Assembly (NCBI GenBank): GCA_016715965.1
Contig: JADJXG010000001.1
Span: 3,167,501 to 3,231,500 of the forward strand
Length of the DNA: 64,000 nt
Origin: Saprospiraceae bacterium
Lineage (GTDB): Bacteria > Bacteroidota > Bacteroidia > Chitinophagales > Saprospiraceae
Reading direction: 5' to 3'
The position numbers and the translations under genes were made by a program. The notes below the pieces were generated by a model. That model was not told where the DNA came from, did no database searches, and was given only the letters and a program-made list of their open reading frames with translations. Positions 52,404-60,846 of the stretch are shown piece by piece. The first letter of the stretch is position 1. The number at the start of each line of letters is the position of its first letter.

Positions 52404-53822
52404 CTAAGTGTTCGTTGCCTGGTTCTTTGCTATAAACAATCCATTTGCCATCAGGGGAATTGAAGGGTTTCGGTAAATTCCTCTTTCTGTTGACAGCACT
52501 GTCGTACTACCTTTCACCAAATTCATTTTGTGTATTCTGCCCATTTCGTCATCATCCCAACTGACAAATACCAACTCCTTTCCATCGGATGAAAAACTGG
52601 GTTCGTATTCAAAATGATCTCCTTTGGTTAGTCGTTCAGCTTGTCCATCAGGCAATTTCATCTTATACAAGTAACCTGCAGCATTAAAAACGATGATTTT
52701 CCCATCTGGACTGGTAATACAGTTCCGAATCGCATGAATCTTAACAGTATCTTCAAAACATATCTGCTTTGATTGCAAGGGATGCACAATCTTATGTTCC
52801 ACTTCCACATCAAATGGGACTATAGAAGCAATTTTAGAAGCAACATTAATTTTTCGTATTTTTCCTTTTGCCCATATCAAAATGTCTTTATCATCTGGTG
52901 TCCAGGAAAAACCGGTGTAGATTCCAAAAATGGTCCAAGCCTCTTGTTGGTCTTTTGATAATTCAGAATAAAGGCTATATTCTTCTCCAGTTTCCAGTTG
53001 GTGAATCACCAGCTGGGTTTTCGTACGGTCTCTTCGGATATAAGCCAGATATTTTCCATCATTGGATGGAGTAGGGCGAAAAGCAGATCCTGATCCGCCG
53101 ATGATATTTTCCGTTTTAGAGTTTTTGGTATCATATCTTCGAATGATAAAGATCTGATTGTTTGGGTCCTTATTGTATTGAAAAAAGCCACCAGGATACA
53201 TGTCTTCACTAAAATAAATGTATCTTCCATCCGGAGAAAAGAAGGGTTCATTGACATCCTGTTGGTCATTTTTTCTTTCAGTTAATTGGACACCTGCACC
53301 TCCCGATCGGTGGTACAACCATATTTCACCCGCACCCAAAGACCTTGTGCTGGTAAAATGCTTCCTTGCGGCAAAATAATTGCCGTTGGGATGCCAACTT
53401 GGATTGTTTAACAAGCGAAATTTTTCACTGGTTAACTGCTCTGCATTTGACCCATCCACATCCATTACCCAAATATTGTCCGCTCCTCCTGCGTCACTCG
53501 TGAATAAAATTTTAGTTCCATCTGGACTAAATCTTGGCTGAACCTCATAGGCAAGTCCAGAACGAAGTGCAGTTGCTCTCCCACCAGTCATGGGCATGAT
53601 AAAAATATCTCCTAGCAGATCAAATACAAGCTTCGAACCATCCAGGCTAACATCAAGGTTCATCCAAGTACCCTCATCCGTCTTTAAGGTAAAGGATTTG
53701 GTAGCAAGGGGTGGATTGTTTATATCCCATTTTTTCTCATTGGATTGCGACTGCAAATCAAATCCAAGCAAAGGAGAGAGTAAAAAAATAGGTATCAACC
53801 GTCCTAAAATAGCTTTTGTCAT
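52404..53822 (-). CDS. N-terminal half of split amidohydrolase (signal peptide + PD40 propeller)
   Basis: A 472-aa frame from the ATG at 53822 (MTKAILGRLIPIFLLSPLLG, a Sec signal). An upstream ATG at 53867 is rejected because it precedes the -7 element. PD40/TolB repeats: VSLDGSKLVFDLLGDIFIM, FSPDGTKILFTSDAGGADN, FFSPDGRYIYFSEDMYPGG, SNDGKYLAYIRRDRTKTQ and FSSDGKELVFVSWDDDEMG. The last ~20 residues (after NPS) are out-of-frame and not homologous. If truly frameshifted, this product would be an exported propeller without catalytic domain. Confidence 0.8.
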   Translation of the reverse strand: MTKAILGRLIPIFLLSPLLGFDLQSQSNEKKWDINNPPLATKSFTLKTDEGTWMNLDVSLDGSKLVFDLLGDIFIMPMTGGRATALRSGLAYEVQPRFSPDGTKILFTSDAGGADNIWVMDVDGSNAEQLTSEKFRLLNNPSWHPNGNYFAARKHFTSTRSLGAGEIWLYHRSGGAGVQLTERKNDQQDVNEPFFSPDGRYIYFSEDMYPGGFFQYNKDPNNQIFIIRRYDTKNSKTENIIGGSGSAFRPTPSNDGKYLAYIRRDRTKTQLVIHQLETGEEYSLYSELSKDQQEAWTIFGIYTGFSWTPDDKDILIWAKGKIRKINVASKIASIVPFDVEVEHKIVHPLQSKQICFEDTVKIHAIRNCITSPDGKIIVFNAAGYLYKMKLPDGQAERLTKGDHFEYEPSFSSDGKELVFVSWDDDEMGRIHKMNLVKGSTTVLSTERGIYRNPSIPLMANGLFIAKNQATNT

Positions 53823-53852
53823 ATTAAGTAAATTAAATTGTCCACAATATAT

Positions 53853-53860
53853 CAAATATA
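53853..53860 (-). promoter_or_regulatory. -7 promoter element for the PD40-amidohydrolase gene
   Basis: Minus-strand TATATTTG, an exact TAnnTTTG match, 30 nt before the ATG at 53822. The split gene therefore retains a plausible promoter. Confidence 0.6.
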
Positions 53861-53879
53861 ATAACATTTCAAAGATTTA

Positions 53880-53887
53880 TAAATTTG
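53880..53887 (+). promoter_or_regulatory. -7 promoter element for the bestrophin gene
   Basis: TAAATTTG matches TAnnTTTG exactly, 19 nt before the ATG at 53907. It is back to back with the divergent element at 53853-53860, making a compact bidirectional promoter. Confidence 0.65.
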
Positions 53888-53906
53888 CACAAATTATCAT
53901 TGCAAT

Positions 53907-54767
53907 ATGGTCATATATAACCCCAAAGATTGGTGGAAACTCATCTTTAGCTTCCACAAATCTGATACATTTAGAATGACCTGGAGAGGCATGATGGCAG
54001 TTGGAATTTATACTGCTTTGGTTGCCTACATAGAAAATGAAATATTTCATGCCACCTTCAAAAACACAACCGCCATTCATTCTTTGGTGGGTTTTGTGCT
54101 GTCGCTACTCCTGGTCCTTCGTACAAATACAGCTTATGACAGATGGTGGGAAGGAAGAAAATTATGGGGAGGTATGTTGACAAGCACTCGAAACTTTGCG
54201 TTTAAGCTAAATTCCCTTCCAATTGACGAAGAAACAAAAGCTTCAATAAAGAATCTGTTGGTGAATTTTTTTATTGCGTCCAAAGAGCATCTTAGAAATG
54301 GAGTTAAAATCGAAATTTTAATTCCGGTGAATGAACCCTCTTTGCAAAAACTTGAATCCAGCTCGCATGTTCCAAATCTGATTGTCAAAACCATTTACCA
54401 TATCATTCTAAACTTAAAAAACAATATTTCAGATGAAAAAATCAAGATGCTTGATCAGGAATTGGGAAATCTAACACATCATTTGGGGGCTTGCGAACGA
54501 ATAAAAAGAACGCCAATGCCCTATTCATACAATCTCTATCTGAAGAAAATATTGTTTATTTATATTTTCACGATGCCAATTGGTTTTGTTCGTGAATTTG
54601 GATATTGGGCAGTTCCAATAGTAGCGTTATTGTTTTATGTATTTACAAGCATTGAAATTTTGGCCGAAGAAATTGAGGATCCGTTTGGATTAGAACCGAA
54701 TGACCTGCCTACAGACGAACTTACAGAAAATATATCTAAAAATTTAGATGAAATTTTTAGGGATTAA
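53907..54767 (+). CDS. Bestrophin-family ion channel
   Basis: A 286-aa membrane protein of the bestrophin/UPF0187 family, which forms pentameric anion or cation channels. Signatures: an N-terminal membrane helix after KDWWKLIFSFHKSDTFRMTW, then SLVGFVLSLLLVLRTNTAYDRWWEGRKLWGG (core RTNTAYDRWWEGRKLWG), the HHLGACERIKRTPMPYSYNLYL segment (core GACERIKRTPMPYS), and the acidic C-terminus EEIEDPFGLEPNDLPTDEL that forms the regulatory clasp. Ion selectivity cannot be predicted reliably. It is divergent from the PD40-amidohydrolase and convergent, 2 bp apart, with the next gene. Confidence 0.93.
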   Translation: MVIYNPKDWWKLIFSFHKSDTFRMTWRGMMAVGIYTALVAYIENEIFHATFKNTTAIHSLVGFVLSLLLVLRTNTAYDRWWEGRKLWGGMLTSTRNFAFKLNSLPIDEETKASIKNLLVNFFIASKEHLRNGVKIEILIPVNEPSLQKLESSSHVPNLIVKTIYHIILNLKNNISDEKIKMLDQELGNLTHHLGACERIKRTPMPYSYNLYLKKILFIYIFTMPIGFVREFGYWAVPIVALLFYVFTSIEILAEEIEDPFGLEPNDLPTDELTENISKNLDEIFRD

Positions 54768-54769
54768 TT

Positions 54770-55399
54770 TTACTTTTTGTTTTTAGTTTTTTTAACTTTT
54801 TTTCCCGACTCTCTTGCCATTAAAGAAAGTTCATCTTTTAATGTTTCAGTAAAAGCCTTTATATCGGAAGAAATTGCATTAAAAACTTCTTTGGATGTGT
54901 CAGCATTAATTTCTGGTTTGTTTTTCAGTTTTTTCAAAATTGAATTTTGCTGATTTAATATCTGACTATATTTTATCAAAATAGCAGTCTCAGATCTCTT
55001 TTCTGCGACAGAGGTCTTGTCATTATTAGAAAACTGACCTTCTATGGTTGGATTGTATGCTTTTGGCAAATCCTCAGCTTTGTCCTTTTTCTTAACAGGA
55101 GCTACCTTTATGGTGCGATCCGAAATTCTGGTATTCAATTCCAAATTTTCCTTATCCATTTGGCCAAGAATTGTCGCCAAAGAATTATTTATGTAATCAA
55201 CATTTCCTGAAGCAAAAGATTTCTCGGTGGCAGATTGAAGCCTGATAAAATTTTTAAGGTCCTTTTTTTCTTTTTTAATTTCCTTCTTGGTGTATATCGC
55301 TTGATATCTAATCAAGGAATCCTGAGAATTTCCCCTCATTATTCCAAAGGATATACAACACAGAAGGATCCAAAATTTTAGCAGCATCTTACCAATCAA
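54770..55399 (-). CDS. Exported coiled-coil protein, hypothetical
   Basis: A 209-aa protein with a signal peptide (MIGKMLLKFWILLCCISFGI...) and no lipobox at a convincing position. The mature part is hydrophilic and helical: a Lys/Glu-rich stretch (YTKKEIKKEKKDLKNFIRLQ), a basic middle segment, then a long helix (ILIKYSQILNQQNSILKKLK) and a very basic end (GKKVKKTKNKK). I do not recognise a family. Its ATG overlaps the stop of the bacilliredoxin gene by 4 bp, so the two are translationally coupled and probably share envelope or redox conditions, though not necessarily function. Confidence 0.7.
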   Translation of the reverse strand: MIGKMLLKFWILLCCISFGIMRGNSQDSLIRYQAIYTKKEIKKEKKDLKNFIRLQSATEKSFASGNVDYINNSLATILGQMDKENLELNTRISDRTIKVAPVKKKDKAEDLPKAYNPTIEGQFSNNDKTSVAEKRSETAILIKYSQILNQQNSILKKLKNKPEINADTSKEVFNAISSDIKAFTETLKDELSLMARESGKKVKKTKNKK

Positions 55400-55812
55400 T
55401 TGCAGTACATGTTAAATGCCCCCACGAGATTCTGTGCGATCATTTGTGCTGATCTTCCTTCTATATGGTGTCTTTCCAACATATGCACCAATCTTCCATC
55501 CTTAAACAGTGCAATGCATGGAGATGAAGGAGGGTAGGGTAGCAAAAACTCCCGTGCTTTTGAAGTTGCTTCCGTATCAAATCCTGCAAAAACAGTTAAA
55601 AGTTGATCCGGTTTTTTATCATTCTGAATCGACATTTTTGCGCCAGGTCTGGCGTTTGCAGCTGCACAACCACACACCGAATTAACCACCAGCAAGGTGG
55701 TGCCGGATGACTGATTTAAATATTGTTCTACCTCAACTGGGGTTCGAAGACTTTTAAAACCGGAGTCAATTAACTCCTGAGCCATGGGTTTAACCAATTC
55801 TGGAGGATACAT
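55396..55812 (-). CDS. BrxA/BrxB-family bacilliredoxin
   Basis: A 138-aa thioredoxin-fold protein of the YphP/YqiW (bacilliredoxin) family, which removes bacillithiol or other low-molecular-weight thiols from protein cysteines. The active site is the unusual CGC motif in VNSVCGCAAANARPG (Cys47 and Cys49). The C-terminal part PPSSPCIALFKDGRLVHMLERHHIEGRS is characteristic (core LFKDGRLVHMLERHHIEG). The start is the ATG at 55812 (MYPPELVKPMAQELIDSGF). Downstream gene overlaps by 4 bp; rfbA ends 68 bp upstream on the same strand... that is, rfbA lies on the promoter side at higher coordinates. Confidence 0.93.
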   Translation of the reverse strand: MYPPELVKPMAQELIDSGFKSLRTPVEVEQYLNQSSGTTLLVVNSVCGCAAANARPGAKMSIQNDKKPDQLLTVFAGFDTEATSKAREFLLPYPPSSPCIALFKDGRLVHMLERHHIEGRSAQMIAQNLVGAFNMYCN

Positions 55813-55880
55813 ATTTTATACTTTTGAATGGAAAAACGCAGCATTAAAAAAAAAGTTTAGGAACTTTGGCAATAGCTTTG

Positions 55881-56756
55881 TCATGCAGTGATATCTAACA
55901 ATCGTTGCAAGTACTCACCGTAAAAGCTTTTATGCAATTTATCGGCCTGGACCTGCAGTTCTTCTCTGGTTATAAAATTCATTAGAAAAGCAACTTCTTC
56001 TAGACAACCTATCTTAAGTCCCTGTCTGGCTTCAATAACCTGGATAAATTGAGAGGCTTGCATCAGGGATTCGTGGGTGCCGGTGTCCAACCAGGCTACA
56101 CCACGACCCAGCATTTCTACTTTTAATTGGCCTCTGCTCATATACGCCTTGTTTACATCTGTGATCTCATACTCGCCTCTGTCTGATGGTTTTAGCCCTT
56201 CTGAGATTCGAACAACCTCATTGTTGTAAAAATAAATCCCAGGTACCGCAAATTTGGATTTTGGGTGCTTCGGTTTTTCTTCAATGCTGATGGCTTTATG
56301 GTTTTCATCAAATTCAACCACACCATATCGCTCAGGATCTGCTACCGGATACGCAAACACAATACCTCCCTCTGGATTGGTACAAGCTCTGAGCATTTCA
56401 GGCAGTTTGTGGCCATAAAATATATTGTCTCCAAGTATTAAACACACCTTATCATTGCCAATAAACTCTTTTCCCAATATAAAAGCTTGGGCCAATCCAT
56501 TTGCATTTTCCTGAACCTTATAACTTAGATTGATACCAAATTGAGATCCATCCCCCAACAAAGATTTAAACATCGGAGTATCCCGCGGGGTAGAAATGAT
56601 CAATATTTCCCTGATTCCTGCCAACATCAGGGTAGACAAAGGATAATAGATCATTGGTTTGTCGTACACTGGCATCAATTGCTTACTCATGGCCAGGGTA
56701 AGTGGATAGAGTCGCGTTCCTTGCCCTCCGGCTAAAATAATTCCTTTCATTTTCAC
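55881..56756 (-). CDS. rfbA: Glucose-1-phosphate thymidylyltransferase
   Basis: Makes dTDP-glucose, the first step toward dTDP-L-rhamnose and other deoxysugars of surface polysaccharides. 291 aa, standard. Signatures: MKGIILAGGQGTRLYPLTLA (nucleotide-binding loop, residues 3-22), SKQLMPVYDKPMIYYPLSTL, ILGDNIFYGHKLPEML, YGVVEFDENHKAISIEEKPK and GVAWLDTGTHESLMQASQFI. The remaining rfb genes (rfbBCD) are not in the window. It is 68 bp upstream of the bacilliredoxin gene on the same strand, with 321 bp of gene-free DNA on its 5' side. Confidence 0.97.
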   Translation of the reverse strand: MKMKGIILAGGQGTRLYPLTLAMSKQLMPVYDKPMIYYPLSTLMLAGIREILIISTPRDTPMFKSLLGDGSQFGINLSYKVQENANGLAQAFILGKEFIGNDKVCLILGDNIFYGHKLPEMLRACTNPEGGIVFAYPVADPERYGVVEFDENHKAISIEEKPKHPKSKFAVPGIYFYNNEVVRISEGLKPSDRGEYEITDVNKAYMSRGQLKVEMLGRGVAWLDTGTHESLMQASQFIQVIEARQGLKIGCLEEVAFLMNFITREELQVQADKLHKSFYGEYLQRLLDITA

Positions 56757-57077
56757 TATTTTATCTCCTAATCGAAGGGTAAAATTAGGGTCTATTGGCC
56801 CAAAATAGAGCAGAAAGTATATTATTTCAAACTATTCAACATAAATAATATTACAATCGTCACATTATCAATTCAATATCCAAAATACAAGATGTTGCAG
56901 TAAATTATTCAACCGTAAAAACTTAATACTATTACTGAAATATTAACAATAACAGATATTTGGAATTGTAATCTCATTTCTCAAGATTTGCAATTTTCAA
57001 TTTGAATCAGGGCCATGAATTATTAAGAATAAAAGCGCTAAATGAAGAACTCGTCAACTGATTATCTTATGATAAGA
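56757..57077. other. AT-rich intergenic stretch upstream of rfbA
   Basis: 321 bp with no supported gene on either strand. It holds the rfbA promoter region, although I find no exact TAnnTTTG near the rfbA start. At its far end, ATCTTAT-G-ATAAGAT (57064-57078) is a perfect 7-bp inverted repeat at the stop codon of the exonuclease gene; no U-tract follows on the minus strand, so it is a poor intrinsic terminator but might act as a 3'-end hairpin. Confidence 0.5.
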
Positions 57078-58508
57078 TTAGTTTGTCAAATTATAATTCT
57101 CCATTCCATTGAATTGGGTAGCTAAAATGGTCTTTGTTTGAGGATATTTCTTCAAGTAATTTAGAATGATACCATTGCTTTCAATATTGCCCGTGTATTT
57201 TTCCAAATGCACTTTAACAGATTCCAAATCATAAGCTTCAATATCATTCGGTACGTAACCGATATAGCTACAAAATCCATTCTCAATTAAAATCACAGAT
57301 TGCTCTTCGTTGGTTCTTCCAATATCTATAATCATCATATCCTCTTGGAAGAAGCGATTAATTTTCTGATGCATTTGTTCAAATCTCTCCTCGTAATTTT
57401 CAAATGATTCGTCTCCTGTACAAGCTCCTAAACACAATCCAATTTGCTTCCTGGCACATGGTTGATTTTTCTTCATAAGATCTCTCTGAACAGCATCACA
57501 CAATTGATACTGATATATGAGATAATCCAAATAAGCATGTGCTTTGGCTGAATTACTAAAAAGTTGGATGGTGATTTCGTTTCCGATCAATTGATCTTTA
57601 TGCCGGACCCTGTAAACTGGATATTTATTGATGTTTAACTCCCTTACTATGGCGTAGGTTTCTGCCCTCTGCCTTTGAGCTCGGTTTATTTCAGGCTTAT
57701 ACGCTTTAATGTCCCGCGATTCAATCAACGAAGCCATAAGCTCACTTCCTGTCAGCTGAAACTGAATGTTGCAAACTGACTTGATCATTTTTGATGATTT
57801 AAAATTAATCTCTGAAAAATGCTGAGTAATTCTCTCTTTTATGTGCTTGCTCTTTCCAATATATACGAATTCTCCGTCTTTATCGGACATATAATAAACA
57901 CCACATTCATCCGGGAGCTGATCAATTATTTGTGGTTCCAATCCGGGTGGAATTCTGGAATCCCTAATGGCATGTCCGATGTAATTTTGCAAATGACCAT
58001 CCTCAATTTCCTGCAACTCAAGCATTTTCTTAAAAATCTGTAAGGTGGCCCAGGCATCGTCATATGCTCTGTGACGATTAATAACCTTTATGTCAAAATT
58101 TCGAATAAGGCTGCCCAAAGAATAAGACCTTAGCCCCGGAAAATATTTTCTGCTCAATGTAACTGTGCACAATTTTTTCCTGTGAAATGAGTAACCAAGT
58201 TTTCTAAATTCCTCTTTAATAAACCCATAATCAAAACTAACATTATGCGCCACGAAAATACAGTCTTGCGTCAGTTCAATAATCTTCCTGGCTATTTCAT
58301 AAAATTTTGGGGCATTCTCTAACATTTCATTGGTAATCCCAGTGATTTTTGTAATTTCAGATGGCACTGAACATTCTGGATTAACAAGTGATTCGAATTT
58401 ATTTATTTCTTTACCATTTTCAATGACGATTATTGCAATTTCCGTAATTTTGCAATACCGGTAATGACCCCCGGTAGTTTCAATATCAACTATGGCAAAT
58501 TTACCCAT
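57078..58508 (-). CDS. DEDD exonuclease / GIY-YIG nuclease fusion
   Basis: A 476-aa protein joining two nuclease modules. Residues ~1-170 form a DnaQ-like 3'-5' exonuclease of the DEDD class: FAIVDIETTGG (Asp8, Glu10), FVAHNVSFDYGFI, and HRAYDDAWATL. Residues ~200-285 form a UvrC-type GIY-YIG domain: CGVYYMSDKDGEFVYIGKSK, then HIKERITQHF and LMASLIESRDIKAYKPEINR. A cysteine-containing region follows (CARKQIGLCLGACTG), but the UvrC RNase H-like and HhH parts are absent. The family is taken as a DNA repair or replication-associated nuclease resembling Cho; the exact role is unknown. The start codon interlocks with that of the divergent NamZ-like gene. Confidence 0.92.
   Translation of the reverse strand: MGKFAIVDIETTGGHYRYCKITEIAIIVIENGKEINKFESLVNPECSVPSEITKITGITNEMLENAPKFYEIARKIIELTQDCIFVAHNVSFDYGFIKEEFRKLGYSFHRKKLCTVTLSRKYFPGLRSYSLGSLIRNFDIKVINRHRAYDDAWATLQIFKKMLELQEIEDGHLQNYIGHAIRDSRIPPGLEPQIIDQLPDECGVYYMSDKDGEFVYIGKSKHIKERITQHFSEINFKSSKMIKSVCNIQFQLTGSELMASLIESRDIKAYKPEINRAQRQRAETYAIVRELNINKYPVYRVRHKDQLIGNEITIQLFSNSAKAHAYLDYLIYQYQLCDAVQRDLMKKNQPCARKQIGLCLGACTGDESFENYEERFEQMHQKINRFFQEDMMIIDIGRTNEEQSVILIENGFCSYIGYVPNDIEAYDLESVKVHLEKYTGNIESNGIILNYLKKYPQTKTILATQFNGMENYNLTN
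58445..58452 (+). promoter_or_regulatory. -7 element for the NamZ-like gene, inside the exonuclease gene
   Basis: TAATTTTG matches TAnnTTTG exactly, 54 nt before the ATG at 58507. It lies within the first ~20 codons of the divergent exonuclease gene, the only place available because the two starts overlap. Confidence 0.5.
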
Positions 58509-59745
58509 GAGCTATGCGCACAAATATTTAAATGTTTTATTGTTATTTGGTCTTATCAACACTTTACTTTTCTGCTCACACAAAAGTAAGCAGATCATAC
58601 CAAGTAAGCTACTCCAAAATTCAGTCCTAAAACTTTCTCTGGACACAGTCCTTCCGGGAGCCTATCAATTGAGTGAATATTTGCCAATGCTAAAAGGAAA
58701 GAAAATTGGCCTTGTTGTTAATCATACATCCATCATTCAAAACACCCATCTTGTTGATTCATTGATATCACTCCAGGCAAATGTAGTTAAGCTGTTTGTT
58801 CCCGAACATGGATTAAGAGGTGAATCTTCTGCAGGTGACCTGATTAAAGATGGCAGAGATGAAAAAACCGGAATTCCCATAGTTTCACTTTATGGAAAAT
58901 CAAAGAAACCTACCAACGAACAACTTAGAGACATCGATCTTATCCTCTTTGACTTACAGGATGTAGGAGTTCGATTTTTTACCTACATTTCTACTTTACA
59001 TTATGTCATTGAAGCTGCTTCTGAAAATCGAAAAACATTAATTGTTTTGGACAGACCAAATCCGAATGGTCATTATGTGGATGGACCTGTATTGAAAAAT
59101 GAATTTAGTTCATTTGTTGGATTACATCCCATTCCGGTTGTTTACGGAATGACCATTGGTGAATTGGGAAAAATGATGATTGGCGAAGGGTGGGTAAAAA
59201 CGGATAGCAGTTTTGCCTACTTGATCATTCCTTGCAAAAATTACCAACGAAGTTTGGCTTTCAGTTTACCGGTAAAGCCTTCTCCAAATTTGCCAGATAT
59301 GCGATCCATTTGGCTTTATCCCGGAATCTGTTTTTTTGAAGGAACAAGCTGGAGTCTTGGAAGAGGTACTGATTCTCCTTTTCAAATTTTTGGGCACCCC
59401 CAACTTACTAATTTTGACACCACTTTTACTCCAAGAGAAATGACCGGCGCTAAAAATCCACCCCATAAAAATTTAAATTGCAAGGGTTTTTCATGTAAAA
59501 ATCTAAGATTGGATTCCTTGTTTAATTCAGGTAAAATTCCCTTGAAATTCCTACTAAAAGCACATTCTCTCCAACCTGACTCTTTTTTTAGCCCAGGAAA
59601 ATTTTTTGATCTTCTGGCTGGAACTGATCAATTGAGATTTCAAATAATTCATCAGTGGTCTGAGGAAGATATCAGAAAATCATGGGAAAAAGATCTAAAA
59701 AATTTTGGAAAATTAAGAAAGCAATATTTGATCTATAAAGACTAA
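58507..59745 (+). CDS. DUF1343/NamZ-like exo-muramidase, lipoprotein
   Basis: A ~412-aa protein of the DUF1343 family, whose characterised member NamZ is an exo-beta-N-acetylmuramidase that trims MurNAc from peptidoglycan fragments. Start 58507 (MSYAHKYLNVLLLFGLINTL) or 58492 (five residues longer); both give a lipoprotein signal with lipobox LLFC. Family signatures: KGKKIGLVVNHTSIIQNTHL, KLFVPEHGLRGESSAGDLI, ILFDLQDVGVRFFTYISTLH, LDRPNPNGHYVDGPVL and FFEGTSWSLGRGTDSPFQIF. A periplasmic or outer-membrane location would suit cell-wall recycling or breakdown of foreign cell walls. It converges on selD with a 42-bp gap. Confidence 0.9.
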   Translation: MSYAHKYLNVLLLFGLINTLLFCSHKSKQIIPSKLLQNSVLKLSLDTVLPGAYQLSEYLPMLKGKKIGLVVNHTSIIQNTHLVDSLISLQANVVKLFVPEHGLRGESSAGDLIKDGRDEKTGIPIVSLYGKSKKPTNEQLRDIDLILFDLQDVGVRFFTYISTLHYVIEAASENRKTLIVLDRPNPNGHYVDGPVLKNEFSSFVGLHPIPVVYGMTIGELGKMMIGEGWVKTDSSFAYLIIPCKNYQRSLAFSLPVKPSPNLPDMRSIWLYPGICFFEGTSWSLGRGTDSPFQIFGHPQLTNFDTTFTPREMTGAKNPPHKNLNCKGFSCKNLRLDSLFNSGKIPLKFLLKAHSLQPDSFFSPGKFFDLLAGTDQLRFQIIHQWSEEDIRKSWEKDLKNFGKLRKQYLIYKD

Positions 59746-59787
59746 AACATTATGAGTAGTCTCTAAGCTTTGATGTTTGAATCGACC

Positions 59788-60846
59788 TTAATTTACCTCA
59801 ATCCATTTTTCAGATTTATCAATGCATATTCCAATTGGGTGAAGGTCTAAGTTAAATTTGCGACATAGATCCACAAAACCTGTTTCAAACTGTGGATCAA
59901 TGGCTACTAGTAATCCTCCACTAGTTTGTGGGTCGCATAAGATTTTTTGTTGAAGCTCCGAAATCTCACTCATTTTATGGCCATAACTTTTCCAATTTCG
60001 CACCGATCCTCCAGGTACACATCCCAAATTCAAATAGTGATGTATAACTTCCTTATCGATCAAAGGAATTTCATTCCAATTTAAAAGGGCGCTACAATCA
60101 CTTGCTTCACACATTTCAGATAAGTGACCAAGAAGCCCAAATCCTGTTACATCAGTCATTGCATGAACTTGAGGAAGCTTACCAAATTCAATACCAATAA
60201 TATTGGGTTGAATCATTAAATCTCTCGCAAGAAATTGATGTTCTGGTTTGAGCAGTCCTTTTTTTTGTGCAGTAGTTAATATTCCTACGCCCAGAGGTTT
60301 GGTCAAATAAATTAAATCGCCTTTTTGTGCACCACCATTTCTTTTAAGATGTTTAATTTCGACGATACCTGTTACAGCCAAGCCAAAAATGGGTTCCGGA
60401 CTATCAATACTATGACCTCCTGCCAATGGAATTCCTGCATCTAAACAAACCGACCTGCTTCCTAAAATTACCTGATTTGCGAGTTCCGGGGGTAGTTTAT
60501 CAATTGGCCACCCTAAAATGGCAATTGCCATAATTGGTCGACCTCCCATGGCGTAAACATCACTTATGGCATTCACAGACGCAATCCTTCCAAAATCGAA
60601 CGCATCGTCAACGATGGGCATAAAAAAATCGGTGGTACTCACCACTGCGATCTCTCCATCCAATTGCAAGACAGCTGCATCATCCCTGTTTTCATTGCCT
60701 ACAAGCAATTCTGGAAATTGAAAATTGTCACCTGTTTGCTTTAATATAGAGCTTAGTATCGATGGAGAAATTTTACATCCACAACCTGCACCATGACTAT
60801 AATTTGTCAACATGTATTGCATACCATCCTCACTTTTCATAAACAT
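59788..60846 (-). CDS. selD: Selenide, water dikinase
   Basis: Makes selenophosphate, the selenium donor, from selenide and ATP. 352 aa from the first ATG; in-frame ATGs at 60840, 60822 and 60813 are also possible. The active-site motif SHGAGCGCKISPSIL carries cysteine (TGT), not selenocysteine, plus the essential lysine. Glycine-rich ATP-binding stretches follow (VSTTDFFMPIVDD; NAISDVYAMGGRPIMAIAIL; PLAGGHSIDSPEPIFGLAVT) and the C-terminal DVTGFGLLGHLSEM and DPQTSGGLL. It overlaps mnmH by 17 bp if the first ATG is used, so the two form one operon: SelD supplies MnmH. Confidence 0.96.
   Translation of the reverse strand: MFMKSEDGMQYMLTNYSHGAGCGCKISPSILSSILKQTGDNFQFPELLVGNENRDDAAVLQLDGEIAVVSTTDFFMPIVDDAFDFGRIASVNAISDVYAMGGRPIMAIAILGWPIDKLPPELANQVILGSRSVCLDAGIPLAGGHSIDSPEPIFGLAVTGIVEIKHLKRNGGAQKGDLIYLTKPLGVGILTTAQKKGLLKPEHQFLARDLMIQPNIIGIEFGKLPQVHAMTDVTGFGLLGHLSEMCEASDCSALLNWNEIPLIDKEVIHHYLNLGCVPGGSVRNWKSYGHKMSEISELQQKILCDPQTSGGLLVAIDPQFETGFVDLCRKFNLDLHPIGICIDKSEKWIEVN

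Larger units (their letters stand above)
50521..53822 (-). pseudogene. PD40-propeller/amidohydrolase fusion split by a one-base deletion
   Basis: Two adjacent minus-strand frames are halves of one gene. The N-terminal frame loses homology after RGIYRNPS and stops at 52404. Reading the next frame from that point gives SPDGKWIVYSKEPGNEHLGF (20 residues) and then runs without a stop into the C-terminal half. Restoring one T (minus strand) in TTCCCC, plus-strand 52454-52459, makes ATT TCC CCT and joins both halves. The span is 3,302 nt; with one added base it is 1,101 codons, a ~1,100-aa protein as usual for this exported PD40-amidohydrolase family. Either a true mutation or a homopolymer sequencing error is possible. 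Confidence 0.85.

Noticed and set aside
60780..60815. In-frame UGA selenocysteine in selD
   Set aside because: The active-site codons are TGT (Cys), and no stop interrupts the frame.
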